From Sulfurimonas autotrophica DSM 16294 (GTDB lineage: Bacteria; Campylobacterota; Campylobacteria; Campylobacterales; Sulfurimonadaceae): a stretch of DNA of 64,000 nt. Below are positions 50,609 through 60,358 of this stretch, piece by piece (position 1 is the stretch's first letter; every line of letters starts with the position of its first letter). The stretch is from NCBI RefSeq assembly GCF_000147355.1, contig NC_014506.1, forward strand, positions 1,736,001 to 1,800,000, given 5' to 3'. The notes under the pieces were generated by a model, which searched no databases, had not been told where the DNA came from, and saw nothing but the letters and a program-made list of their open reading frames with translations. A program made the position numbers and the translations under genes.

Positions 50609-51349
50609 TTATTTTGTTTTATTCTCATCAAATTTGACTGTGTTTCGAGAGACAACACTGTCTGTGTCTGGAACCATAAAGGCATACCAGCTTGATGTAC
50701 CGTCACCCTCAAATATTTCTCTATACCATGGTGTGTTTGCACGTTCTATTTCATTCCATTTTATCCACGGTTCCGGTCTGATGGCTCTATAATACGCTGC
50801 AGCTTTTGGCTTGTCCAGTCTGACATATAAATCTGCTATTGCCTCATTTAAAGATGCGTCCGCCAGATATAAATTTGTCAGCATTGTATCTACCAAAGAG
50901 TAGTACATAGAGTGCGGATAATTTTGTTTGAATGTTTTTGCATCTTTAATTGCCTCTTGTATAAGCACCTGATCACGTCTAGGGTTCGGAAGTGCTTTAT
51001 ACTTGGCTTTTATTTTTAAAAATTCTGCAAACTCTCTTTCATTTGCATTTGCATATCGTCTGACATATTCATTTAAAAAATGTTCTGTTAAAAGATACTC
51101 CTCATTATGCATATGTGCAATTGCGAGAATCATAGTCGCTTCGGGTAAAAGAGGTGAACCTATATGCTCACCCTGCAGTGAAGAGTAATAATCATCTGCC
51201 TTGTCAATACTACCCGCCGAAATAGACTCTACAATCTTCCCATACCAGTAAACTGCGGGCTTATTGTACTCGTCTACTTCTTTTGTACAGGCACTGAAAA
51301 GTAAACTAAATGTAAGTGCCATCAGTAAAATATATATCTGTTTTTTCAT
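50609..51349 (-). CDS. bamD: Outer-membrane assembly lipoprotein BamD
   Basis: A 246-residue lipoprotein with lipobox LLFSAC at residue 16-21 and TPR-like helices (about 35-215, e.g. AVYWYGKIVESISAGSIDKA). It is part of the BAM complex that inserts beta-barrel proteins. The bamD-lon order is typical of the phylum. The start is fixed by the signal peptide. Confidence 0.9.
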   Translation of the reverse strand: MKKQIYILLMALTFSLLFSACTKEVDEYNKPAVYWYGKIVESISAGSIDKADDYYSSLQGEHIGSPLLPEATMILAIAHMHNEEYLLTEHFLNEYVRRYANANEREFAEFLKIKAKYKALPNPRRDQVLIQEAIKDAKTFKQNYPHSMYYSLVDTMLTNLYLADASLNEAIADLYVRLDKPKAAAYYRAIRPEPWIKWNEIERANTPWYREIFEGDGTSSWYAFMVPDTDSVVSRNTVKFDENKTK

Positions 51350-51442
51350 AAATTTATTCCTACATGTAAATCTAGTGTTATTTTATCCAAAAGATATATA
51401 ATAGGCATTAAAGCAAATTAATTTTTATGCTCTAATCAGGCT

Positions 51443-51611
51443 ATGCTTATAGAAAAACTACAAAAACTATTATCAGAAATTGACGAATTTCAATTTACTT
51501 ATCTTTTTGGCTCTTATGCAAAGGGGAGACTAGAAAGAAATTTGTCATAAAACACTCGATAAGCTAGATGATATTACCAAATATGTAGAGTATGTTAAAA
51601 AAAGTTTATAG
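51443..51611 (+). pseudogene. Remnant of an MNT-type nucleotidyltransferase (MntA-like)
   Basis: The first 36 codons (51443-51550, including the stop) encode MLIEKLQKLLSEIDEFQFTY then LFGSYAKGRLERN, ending at a stop within the region that normally follows the GS-x-G nucleotidyltransferase motif. The following bases in another frame read TLDKLDDITKYVEYVKKSL and stop, resembling the tail of such a protein or of its HEPN partner. The middle, including the catalytic Asp residues, is missing. It is a likely leftover of an MntA/HepT toxin-antitoxin pair. Confidence 0.6.
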
Positions 51612-51648
51612 TTAACTTAGTCCATTCATTTAAGATTTCTTTTTCTAG

Positions 51649-51724
51649 TATAGTGGTACAATGAAGCAATGTCAAGTAAATATTTAGTGTTGAGCCCACT
51701 TTTTGGGTGCACTTTTTTTGCTTC
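51649..51724 (+). promoter_or_regulatory. Promoter and folded leader of the minor-pilin operon
   Basis: A TATAGT box at 51649-51654 predicts a start near 51661; TACAAT at 51657-51662 is an alternative. The RNA could fold with GAAGCAA (51663-51669) pairing with TTGCTTC (51718-51724) around an inner hairpin (AGTG...CCCA / TGGG...CACT, 51686-51713) followed by seven Ts. The inner hairpin plus T-run has the form of an attenuator. The Shine-Dalgarno GGGG follows directly. Confidence 0.45.
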
Positions 51725-51738
51725 AAAAGGGGTCTGTA

Positions 51739-54700
51739 ATGAAAAAAACTATCTTTATGTTACTCATAATTCCAGTATTAGTCTTTTCCAAAGATCATAG
51801 TACTGTGATTGAGAACCCATTCTCCATTGCGTATGGAGGGCAAGGTACAAATATTTATGGAGACTATACTTCAATTGCTTCATCTATTGAATGCATCAAA
51901 AATACAGATGGAAGTTGTAATAATGACTACAATGGCAATTTATATGATGCAACTACAAAATATCTTAATAGTGTAGCAACTACCGCAATCCCTTTAAATT
52001 CTTCTACAGAAACTTTATCTTTACCAAGTGATATTAATGGTACTGACATCGTATACGCTGGATTATTTTGGCAAGGACATATTGCTGGAACTGATGCTGG
52101 CGACTACAGCACTGGTATTGTAGGACGAAATGTTGTTACTATGCAAGATTCATCTGGAACATTACACACTTTAACGGCAGATAAAGTATGGTATCATGAT
52201 TTTTGGGGTGATGGAACCGGTTATGATGGTGGTTATCGTTCTTTTTATCAAGGCTATAAGGATGTAACAACTATTTTACAAACCTCCTATACAAAAAGCC
52301 AAACCAACAACTATACAGTTGGTAACATTAAGGCATCAGTAGGATTTGACAATTATCAATATTTTTGGACAACAGACTCCGAATATAATGGAATTAGAAT
52401 GGGTTTTTATGGAAACTGGAATTTAGTAGTAGTTTACCGACACCCAAATATAGCTATACTGTCTCCTAGACCAAAGGCTAAAAATATTACAATTTTCCAT
52501 GGTTTTGATGCTCTTGTACCTTTACCAACTACAACTGCGTCAAGAACAAAATCAATTAATTTAGATTTATCTGGTTTCTTAACTCCTGCATCCACACCTA
52601 TCTCAGCAAGACTTCTCTTTTATGGAAGTGGTGGTGAAAAATCCTTACATTATGATTCTCTTGAAATTCAAGATAAAAAAACAACTGGTTATATTGATTT
52701 ATCAAATACAGCCAATCCTGTTGATGATGCATTCAATGGTACTGTTTCAAATTTGGGTGTGCCTATCGATAGCAACATTACATACTATCCCGGATTAGAC
52801 AGTGACTCATTTGATGTCTCAAGTGCAATGGATACAAAACAAACAACAACAAGCCTGCGCTTAACTGCTCGCTTTATAAACAACAGCGGAGATCAGTTTT
52901 TTCCTGGTTTAATAGCATTCTCTACGGACTTATATGAACCTGAATTTTGTTATGATTATGCTTATAAGCAACAAGATAAATATTTTACAGAAGATAATAA
53001 TGGTACTCAAAACCCAAAAATTTATGGTACAGATATACAAATACACGAACCAATCGAAGTCACTATGTATATCAGAAATCTAGTTGAATCTGACATCGAT
53101 ATTACAAATATGTATGCTAGTGTGTCCGATATCAACACAAGTTTTGCAAGCTATATAAATGATTCAACCAAACTAGCAAAAATAGGAAATCTGACACCAG
53201 AACCCATCCCTGACTCAAGCTTCACCGTTGGTTCAGATGCAAATGGTGACTATATCAAAAATATATCAGTTGGAAACGTTAAAGCTAATGAGTATTTTTA
53301 TCTTTATTATAGTATAGACCCTCTTAAGCCAACTATAGACATGCCAATAAAAATGCAGGTAACTTATGATTTAACAACCGATGGCACAACAATTCCTTAC
53401 ACTTTGACTGTTGGTTCAAACCTAAAAATGTGTTCCACATCAAACTTTGAATACAGACCTGCTAAAGGTATTTTTAATATTGTTCACAATGATTACTATG
53501 ATTATGACATTGGTGGCAGTAAAAGATACTATAATTTACCAACTCAAGTTACCAAACGAGAGGGCAATTTTAAAGTTCTTTCAATGGATCCTGATAATTT
53601 AGATGACTTAAAAGGTGTCTCAACGACAGTTGCGGTTGAGATGATTGATGCCTCTGCTTTTCACGATACTAATGCTTCTTGTAGTGAGTTGAGCAGTTCT
53701 ATCAGTGAAAGAATATGGGTAGAATTTGATACAAATACATCTTCTACTTTATTTGATAAAGATGCAATCAATGCGGCAATTGGCTATAATAATACAATCA
53801 CTTCAGCAGCAGAATTTTATGCTAATGCCCGACAAAATGCTGCATTTAGAATCTCTTACCCTATCAGCAATGATGCTAACGGCTCACTTGTACAACTTAG
53901 TGATGCTGATGCTAATGGGTATAAAAAAATAGAAAATTATCCTGAAATTGTGCAGGTCGTTGGTGCTTGTTCTCATCCTGTTAAGTACCCGTTAGGGGTA
54001 AGTGGCAACATTGGGATAGCAACAACTGCGGCACAAGCATGTGGCAATTCAGGCACCTATATATCACCCCAACAAATTCAATCGTGTATGGAATGTATTT
54101 ATGGTTACAACACAAAACTGGTATGTTCTAGAGATAATTTTTCAATTAGACCAGAAGCACTTATGATCAAACTCGATGACCAAAATCAAACAAACCCAAC
54201 AGTTCAAACAAGAATAGATGATACTATTTCTGGACTTGCAATACCAATACCTAAAGTACTTCATCTCTCTTCAGGATATCAATACAACATTGAACTAAAT
54301 GCCACAAACCATATAAACAATGTTGCATCTGCAGGTTATACAAAAACGTACAACATCGACAACAGCAGCGTCGCTTCATATATATTTGAACCGAGAAGTA
54401 TTACAACTGCTAATGCAAACTTATTTTGTAATGACACTAATGATACAAATATTACTTTAAGATTTTTAAACGGTGTCGTTGACACAAATACATCTATGGA
54501 CCAGGTAGGGGAATACAGATTAAAGCTGCGTGACACTTCATGGACAACGGTAGATAGCGACACAGCAACAATGTCACATCACACTGTACCTTATTTTACT
54601 GCAAATGCAGACTGCTATAGTAATTCCAGCATTACCCAAAATGTTAATGCAGCTATGAATCCAAATGACATAACTACACTCAATGGTTGTAATATTAGTT

Positions 54701-55896
54701 CTAATCATATAAACAATGAAGCAAATTTAAAATATAATGACTACAATGTCACATTTCACCCATACAAATTTGACTTAAATGCCACGAATGGAGGGAATCC
54801 TATTACCCCGACAATCGGGCTTTTATTTACTCCTGTACCAAACACTACACCTTATATATACATCTCCGACATCAACACGTCACTTGATGAAAATATGTCA
54901 TATCATTTAAACGGAAGTATTAGTGCATTGGGTGAAAATAATGTCACACTTACAAACTTTGTCGACAAATGTTATGCGACACCTTTAGATATTAATATTT
55001 CAACCAGCGACAGAGACTTAAATGACTCAAACGGCAACCACGTTGATTACAGAGTGAGATTCCATGACATCAATTCAAGTAACAAAGTTATAACTGCTTT
55101 AGATATAAACGTAACTGATGACAATACGACTTCACATACAAATGACATCTTGATTCAAACTGTACAGACTTCTACAAAAGGCTATTTTCCTAAAAACCTC
55201 AACGGTACAATGCAGACACGTTTAAACATGAACTATGTCAGAGAAAAAGATACTACTATTAACCCTACAACCCTGACATTTATAAAATACCAAGTCAATT
55301 GTACAAATGCAGCAGCTGACTGTACTTTGAACGCTGATTTGATAAATAACAAAACAACAAAAGGTGCAAAAGATTTAAATGCAACGCTTCCTATCAGACA
55401 TTATTACGGGCGAACACATGCACCGAGACAGACTATATCGGGCTCAGACGGAAATATTTCTATGTACTATGAAGTTTTTTGCAGCGGGGCTACATGTAAC
55501 AAAGCTTTACTCCAAGACGGCATAGACTCCAATACAACGGATGATCCGCGATGGTTTATGAACACAAAGCACTCAAATGAGGCAGGAACAGCAGCACAAA
55601 CTACTACAAAACAAAAAAATGCTGCAAACGTAACTATTACAAGAGAAGCAAATGCAAATCATCCTGATTACATCGGGCTGCATTATAATGAGAACAGCGG
55701 TTATCCATACAAAGCAACAATGGAAAACAATGCTTCAGGCTGGCTGATATATAATAAATACAATGCCAATTCGATAACAAATGAATTTCAAGTAGAGTTC
55801 ATTAAACCGGGTGGTGACTGGGCAGGTGTGCATGAGACAAATGCCACAACAAACAAAAATGCATCTGAAAATACTAACAGGAGACTCATGTGGTAA
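51739..55896 (+). CDS. Giant secreted protein of a minor-pilin operon (MshQ/PilY1-like role)
   Basis: A 1385-residue protein with signal peptide MKKTIFMLLIIPVLVFS. The N-terminal about 400 residues contain GTDIVYAGLFWQG, a VGNIKASV strand and NLVVVYRHPNIAI then ITIFHGFDA, a pattern seen in large bacterial surface adhesins. The rest is Asn/Thr-rich, with paired cysteines, in beta-sandwich-like repeats. The C-terminal part (ARQ-like THAPRQTI, YYEVFCSGATCNK) loosely resembles the DUF6701 end of MshQ. The start has GGGG before it; an earlier in-frame codon at 51703 would spoil the signal peptide. It overlaps the first pilin gene by 7 nt. No PilY1 beta-propeller was recognised. Confidence 0.75.
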   Translation: MKKTIFMLLIIPVLVFSKDHSTVIENPFSIAYGGQGTNIYGDYTSIASSIECIKNTDGSCNNDYNGNLYDATTKYLNSVATTAIPLNSSTETLSLPSDINGTDIVYAGLFWQGHIAGTDAGDYSTGIVGRNVVTMQDSSGTLHTLTADKVWYHDFWGDGTGYDGGYRSFYQGYKDVTTILQTSYTKSQTNNYTVGNIKASVGFDNYQYFWTTDSEYNGIRMGFYGNWNLVVVYRHPNIAILSPRPKAKNITIFHGFDALVPLPTTTASRTKSINLDLSGFLTPASTPISARLLFYGSGGEKSLHYDSLEIQDKKTTGYIDLSNTANPVDDAFNGTVSNLGVPIDSNITYYPGLDSDSFDVSSAMDTKQTTTSLRLTARFINNSGDQFFPGLIAFSTDLYEPEFCYDYAYKQQDKYFTEDNNGTQNPKIYGTDIQIHEPIEVTMYIRNLVESDIDITNMYASVSDINTSFASYINDSTKLAKIGNLTPEPIPDSSFTVGSDANGDYIKNISVGNVKANEYFYLYYSIDPLKPTIDMPIKMQVTYDLTTDGTTIPYTLTVGSNLKMCSTSNFEYRPAKGIFNIVHNDYYDYDIGGSKRYYNLPTQVTKREGNFKVLSMDPDNLDDLKGVSTTVAVEMIDASAFHDTNASCSELSSSISERIWVEFDTNTSSTLFDKDAINAAIGYNNTITSAAEFYANARQNAAFRISYPISNDANGSLVQLSDADANGYKKIENYPEIVQVVGACSHPVKYPLGVSGNIGIATTAAQACGNSGTYISPQQIQSCMECIYGYNTKLVCSRDNFSIRPEALMIKLDDQNQTNPTVQTRIDDTISGLAIPIPKVLHLSSGYQYNIELNATNHINNVASAGYTKTYNIDNSSVASYIFEPRSITTANANLFCNDTNDTNITLRFLNGVVDTNTSMDQVGEYRLKLRDTSWTTVDSDTATMSHHTVPYFTANADCYSNSSITQNVNAAMNPNDITTLNGCNISSNHINNEANLKYNDYNVTFHPYKFDLNATNGGNPITPTIGLLFTPVPNTTPYIYISDINTSLDENMSYHLNGSISALGENNVTLTNFVDKCYATPLDINISTSDRDLNDSNGNHVDYRVRFHDINSSNKVITALDINVTDDNTTSHTNDILIQTVQTSTKGYFPKNLNGTMQTRLNMNYVREKDTTINPTTLTFIKYQVNCTNAAADCTLNADLINNKTTKGAKDLNATLPIRHYYGRTHAPRQTISGSDGNISMYYEVFCSGATCNKALLQDGIDSNTTDDPRWFMNTKHSNEAGTAAQTTTKQKNAANVTITREANANHPDYIGLHYNENSGYPYKATMENNASGWLIYNKYNANSITNEFQVEFIKPGGDWAGVHETNATTNKNASENTNRRLMW

Positions 55897-56516
55897 AAAA
55901 ATCGGCCTTTACGCTCATTGAGCTTATTTTTGCCATTGTTGTTATTGCTATTACCGTCATCTCTTTACCTATGATGAATCAGGCAATATCTAAAGGAATT
56001 GATTCAAATCTTCTGCAAGAAGCCATTTTTGCAGCAGAAACAAAACTCAACGAGGTAATGACAACACAATGGGATGAAGCTTCTATAGATGTGAATGCAA
56101 GCTCTGTTATAAGTCAGGTTATTAACCTTGATGGCACATGCGAGAACAACAACTCCAATGAACGCTATAGACTTAAAACAGGTCATATTCTACAGCCTCT
56201 GCACAGAAAATGTCTAAATGATTTAACCCAAGCAGAATTAGATTCCAATACAAGTGCCAATGTAGATGCAGTAGAAGATAAAGCCCATGGATATACAAAT
56301 ATATTTTTAAATTTAACGCCCGGTCAAGAGGGCTATAAACAAAACTTTACTTCTGCACTCAGTGTCAGCTATGACCCAGTATTTGATTCAGCAGTAAGAC
56401 CTAATATGAAAAAAATAACTATTACGGTGAAAGATGAAAATAACGATACGGTTACTTCCTTATTTACATATGTCGCAAACATCGGCGGTATTGACTACTA
56501 TAAAAGGACATATTAA
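55890..56516 (+). CDS. Type IV pilin-like protein 1
   Basis: A 208-residue prepilin with the leader MVKKSA then FTLIELIFAIVVIAI, giving a cleavage site with Ala rather than Gly at -1 and Glu at +5. A hydrophobic helix and a globular domain follow, as in minor pilins such as MshD or PilV. The start is GTG, with AGGAG 8 nt upstream, inside the end of the giant gene. It probably primes or caps a type IV pilus. Confidence 0.88.
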   Translation: MVKKSAFTLIELIFAIVVIAITVISLPMMNQAISKGIDSNLLQEAIFAAETKLNEVMTTQWDEASIDVNASSVISQVINLDGTCENNNSNERYRLKTGHILQPLHRKCLNDLTQAELDSNTSANVDAVEDKAHGYTNIFLNLTPGQEGYKQNFTSALSVSYDPVFDSAVRPNMKKITITVKDENNDTVTSLFTYVANIGGIDYYKRTY

Positions 56517-57439
56517 TGAAAAATCGTTTTGCTTTTACCATGATTGAGTTAATATTTGTCATAGTCATCATGGGGATTATCGGAAAATTCGGTGTAGAAT
56601 TTTTAGCACAGGCCTACAACAGCTTTATATTTTCAAAAATAAACCATGAACTCCAATCAAGTAGTGAAGCAACCGTCGAATTTATAGCAAAACGGCTCGA
56701 AGGCAGAATAAAAGACTCTGTTATTGCAAGGCTTGCGGACAACTCTTTTGATGCCATTGGCGATGTCAACAATTCAAAAAACTATGTTGTTTTAGAGTGG
56801 GTAGGAAGTGATACTGACGGATATCGCGGCATTTCAGATACCAATGCAACACATCTGCCTGATTGGAGCGGCATAATCGACCTTGATGCCGGTAATGCCG
56901 CGGCATTAGTCTCACCTGCTACAGATACCACCAAAATAAATAACCTCATTACAGTACTTTCAGATGGAACTGCCGGAGTGAATAACAGTGCCATCTTCTT
57001 TATAGGTGCAAACAGTGATGCACGAACCGGCTATGGATGGGATGGGAATGTAACAATGATTAATGCACAGCAAGGAGCTATGCACCCTGTGCAAAGTGTA
57101 GCAGGACAGCCAGATAGGTTTGTCTCATCAACCGGTACAAATTTTAGCGGTGTAGACATTTATGAGTATTACAAGCTCGCATGGACTGCGTATGCTGTTG
57201 CTATGGAAAACTACAATGCAGCAACGAACAAAGGTGATTTATATCTTTACCATAATTACCGACCATGGCTAGGTGAAAAGTTTGATGACAATAATGACAG
57301 TGCACATAAATCTTTAATTATGCAAAATGTCAGTACTTTTCGTTTTATGGCTATCGGTTCTATTATGAAGATTCAGGTATGCACAAAGACAGATTTAGTA
57401 GAGGAGTACTCTTTATGCAAAGAAAAAACAGTATTTTAA
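56516..57439 (+). CDS. Type IV pilin-like protein 2
   Basis: A 307-residue prepilin with the leader MKNRFA then FTMIELIFVIVIMG; Ala at -1 and Glu at +5 again. The large C-terminal domain recalls MshO or PilW. It overlaps the preceding pilin stop by one base (TAATG) and the next gene by 25 nt. Its tail is cysteine-containing (CTKTDLVEEYSLC). Confidence 0.87.
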   Translation: MKNRFAFTMIELIFVIVIMGIIGKFGVEFLAQAYNSFIFSKINHELQSSSEATVEFIAKRLEGRIKDSVIARLADNSFDAIGDVNNSKNYVVLEWVGSDTDGYRGISDTNATHLPDWSGIIDLDAGNAAALVSPATDTTKINNLITVLSDGTAGVNNSAIFFIGANSDARTGYGWDGNVTMINAQQGAMHPVQSVAGQPDRFVSSTGTNFSGVDIYEYYKLAWTAYAVAMENYNAATNKGDLYLYHNYRPWLGEKFDDNNDSAHKSLIMQNVSTFRFMAIGSIMKIQVCTKTDLVEEYSLCKEKTVF

Positions 57440-57879
57440 AAAGAGACCGTCACCGCTCAGGAATAGCTATGATTATGGCGATTGCCGTCATTGTTATCAT
57501 TGCAACTATTATGGCTTTAGCTATCAGCCTTACTTCTCAAACAACAAAGCGCACAACAGATGTTTATCTGTATGAGCAGTCCGCGCTGCTTGCACACGGT
57601 GCAGCCGAGTATGCGCTTCTACGAATCTCTCAAAATCCTCCCTGTACAGATTTAGATGAGACTTTCACACAAGGCACCCTCTACAATATAACAATTAATC
57701 TGCGTTATATTTATGATTCTAATACCTCATGTATTGCAAACGGCGGCACTTTATATACCACAGTCACAACACCTGAACAAAACGGTTCTGTGCTTATGGA
57801 CATAACTGTAGATGTAAATGATACAACAGTTGCCAGTGAACCTATAAGATATTTTAAAAGAACTCTTCAAAAATTGTAA
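57415..57879 (+). CDS. PilX/MshP-like minor pilin component
   Basis: A 154-residue protein with a basic N-terminus, then SGIAMIMAIAVIVIIATIMA, a single hydrophobic helix. Cleavage after SG would leave a pilin-like protein without the +5 glutamate, as in PilX, MshP and GspK, which sit at the pilus tip. The ATG at 57415 is preceded by GAGGAG and is preferred to one 12 codons earlier. It is the last gene of the operon. Confidence 0.8.
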   Translation: MQRKNSILKRDRHRSGIAMIMAIAVIVIIATIMALAISLTSQTTKRTTDVYLYEQSALLAHGAAEYALLRISQNPPCTDLDETFTQGTLYNITINLRYIYDSNTSCIANGGTLYTTVTTPEQNGSVLMDITVDVNDTTVASEPIRYFKRTLQKL

Positions 57880-57909
57880 ATTCATACTTTTTATTAAACT
57901 TTTAAATGT

Positions 57910-57915
57910 TATAAT
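57910..57915 (+). promoter_or_regulatory. -10 box of hpf
   Basis: TATAAT followed by a T-rich run, predicting a start near 57922 and a leader of about 26 nt with AGGA before the ATG. Confidence 0.6.
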
Positions 57916-57947
57916 TTTTTTATATTAGAACAAAAAAGGATTTAATC

Positions 57948-58481
57948 ATGAATATTAGCATGACAGGAAGAAATTTAGAACTTACTGATGCTCTTAAAGA
58001 GCATATCTCATCTTCTATTGAGACATTAAAAAAATTTAAGTTAGATATTATTGCAGTAAATGTTGTTGTATCTTCTCAGACAAAAAAAGGCAAAGAGCAT
58101 GCAATAGTTGAGTTTGTTATCAACTTGGCGCATAAAAACACTATAGTTATCAAACAAAACGATGAAGATGCATATGCTGCGATTGATCTTGCTACAAACA
58201 GAGCACAGAAATCACTGCGTCGTTTACACGATAAAGTAACAGACCATCAAAAAGTCGGTTTAAATGAAGTAAAGGCCGAAGAAGTTGATGTTAAAGTAGC
58301 TGCAGAAGAGATGGAAGACGAAATCATCCCTGTTGAGTTAGACCTTTACAAGCCTCGTGAAGTTGAAGATGTTTTAGCGGACTTAAAAACAAGCGGTAAA
58401 ATGTTTGAAATTTTCTTGGACAATGAGCATAAAACACGTGTTCTTTATAAAAGAAACGATGGTAAATTTGGGCTGTATTAA
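57948..58481 (+). CDS. hpf: Ribosome hibernation-promoting factor, long form
   Basis: A 177-residue protein with an N-terminal S30AE domain (1-100, MNISMTGRNLELTDALKEHI) that blocks the decoding centre and a C-terminal dimerisation domain (about 120-177, with YKPREVEDVLADL) that pairs two 70S ribosomes into 100S particles in resting cells. It is transcribed alone from its own promoter and converges with recG. Confidence 0.94.
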   Translation: MNISMTGRNLELTDALKEHISSSIETLKKFKLDIIAVNVVVSSQTKKGKEHAIVEFVINLAHKNTIVIKQNDEDAYAAIDLATNRAQKSLRRLHDKVTDHQKVGLNEVKAEEVDVKVAAEEMEDEIIPVELDLYKPREVEDVLADLKTSGKMFEIFLDNEHKTRVLYKRNDGKFGLY

Positions 58482-58486
58482 ACAGC

Positions 58487-60280
58487 TCAAAACCCCAAAT
58501 CCTTTTTTACCTCATTTACTATATTTTCATCATCTGTAAAATCAATCCATCGAAACTGACTCCCGCTTTGTGAAATTCCTTTAAGTAAATCTCCGCTTTT
58601 TCTAAACTTTAAATCCAAATTTGCTATGTCAAATCCACTTTTCGTATGAATAAATTCATCTAAGCGTTCAGACGCATTCTTGTTTGTATATAAAAAGCAG
58701 TAACCTTTTAAGCCGGTGCGGCTTACCCGCCCTCGGAGCTGATGAAGTGTTGAGAGCCCCAAGCGCTCTGCTCCTACTATAACAACAGTACTCAAACGCG
58801 GCAGAGATATACCTACTTCCACAACAGTTGTTGCTATCAAAATATCACCCTTTTCTCTAAAATCAAGAAGTACCTGCTCTTTTTCTTTATCTTTTCCGTG
58901 AGTGACATACACATTCTCAAAATTTTTCTCCCAGTAGCTTCTTGCTTCTTCAATACTCTGGTATTCCAGAACTTCACTCTGTTCTACCAATGGATAAACA
59001 AGTAATACCTGATTGTTTTTAGCAATTTCTGCTTTTACATGTAAGAGTAAATCTTTAAAGTCACTTTTATGTATCACTTTTGAATCTATATCTTTTGCAA
59101 AAGGTGTTGTTGTTATAAGGCTGACATCTATGTGCGCACTCTCTATCATTGCCTGTGTTCTTGGAATAGGCGTAGCAGAAAACTGAATAAAGTGCGGTTT
59201 TAGTTCCTGTACAGCTACCATTTTTTCAAGCATATTTCGCTGCGCTGTTCCAAAACGATGCTGTTCATCCACCATAATGAGTGAAGCCTGCGGCAATTTT
59301 CTATACAAAAGTGCATGTGTGCCTATGATAAAGTCATATTCACATAGATCTATTTTTTTTGTTTTATTTGTTACAAGTAGAACTTTTAGTTGAGGAAGAT
59401 ACTTTTGCGCTTCCTCAAAAAGCTGATTTGCCAAAATAGTTGTCGGAGCCATTAACACAGAATGATTGGGCATATTCATATATGCTGCTGCCAAAATTAC
59501 CATCGTTTTACCACTGCCGACATCACCTACGACCATACGTTTTGCTGCCACATCTTTTTGCATATCCTGACGTATATCTTCTATAGCATTTATCTGTTCG
59601 TTTGTTAGCGTAAAAGGCAGACTTTTGCTCCATGCTTTATAATCACCGGCTTTTGAAGAAAGTGCATTAAAATAACGTCTTTTGCCTGCTAACATCTGCA
59701 TATAAGAAAAAAGTTCTGCATACTTTAATGCCCAGAGCGTTTTTTCACTCATTTCTTTCAATTGCAAAAATTCATCACTTGGAAAATGCAATTTCAAAAG
59801 CTCTGCAACAACATCCTCTTTCAGCTTTACATGTAATAAGTTTTCACGCTTTACAAGACTCTTGACAAGGCGCTGCATAACATCACTGCGCAAGGCTGTT
59901 TTATATTTTGGTGTAATTTTTCCGACTTGTGTGATTTTTTTAGGCATACTCATAGAGCAGTGCCCCTGCTTACAGTCAACAATACCGTAATAATAATCAC
60001 GCGCACCCACTTGAAACTGATGCAGCATATAAGGTTTAGGACGAAAAAGCACTCCTTGAACACTATAACCTAAATTATGGGCAAAAAAAGTTATTTGAAT
60101 GGAGTTTGGGGCTTTATAAATTGACTCAACTGTTGCGTCAATGAGTTGTGCTTTTTGAGGCAGTAATACATCATGTAGCCTGTAATCCTCATAAGAGTGA
60201 GGAATAAGCAGACTTAATTCAATCAAAGAGTTTATACCAAGTTTATTAAACTTTGTTGCTGCATCCTTTGATAGGTCCAT
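58487..60280 (-). CDS. recG: ATP-dependent DNA helicase RecG
   Basis: A 597-residue SF2 helicase that rescues stalled replication forks. It has an N-terminal wedge (OB) domain, Walker A GDVGSGKTMVILAAAY, DEQHRFG, ATPIPRT and ATTVVEVGISLPR. It is shorter than the E. coli enzyme (693), mostly at the N-terminus, as is normal in the phylum. It lies 78 nt from glyQ. Confidence 0.94.
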   Translation of the reverse strand: MDLSKDAATKFNKLGINSLIELSLLIPHSYEDYRLHDVLLPQKAQLIDATVESIYKAPNSIQITFFAHNLGYSVQGVLFRPKPYMLHQFQVGARDYYYGIVDCKQGHCSMSMPKKITQVGKITPKYKTALRSDVMQRLVKSLVKRENLLHVKLKEDVVAELLKLHFPSDEFLQLKEMSEKTLWALKYAELFSYMQMLAGKRRYFNALSSKAGDYKAWSKSLPFTLTNEQINAIEDIRQDMQKDVAAKRMVVGDVGSGKTMVILAAAYMNMPNHSVLMAPTTILANQLFEEAQKYLPQLKVLLVTNKTKKIDLCEYDFIIGTHALLYRKLPQASLIMVDEQHRFGTAQRNMLEKMVAVQELKPHFIQFSATPIPRTQAMIESAHIDVSLITTTPFAKDIDSKVIHKSDFKDLLLHVKAEIAKNNQVLLVYPLVEQSEVLEYQSIEEARSYWEKNFENVYVTHGKDKEKEQVLLDFREKGDILIATTVVEVGISLPRLSTVVIVGAERLGLSTLHQLRGRVSRTGLKGYCFLYTNKNASERLDEFIHTKSGFDIANLDLKFRKSGDLLKGISQSGSQFRWIDFTDDENIVNEVKKDLGF

Positions 60281-60358
60281 AATTTTCCTTTTTTATAATG
60301 TTTCTATTATATAAAAAAATCATAGAACTTGTAAAAAATATGACAAATTGAAATAAAA

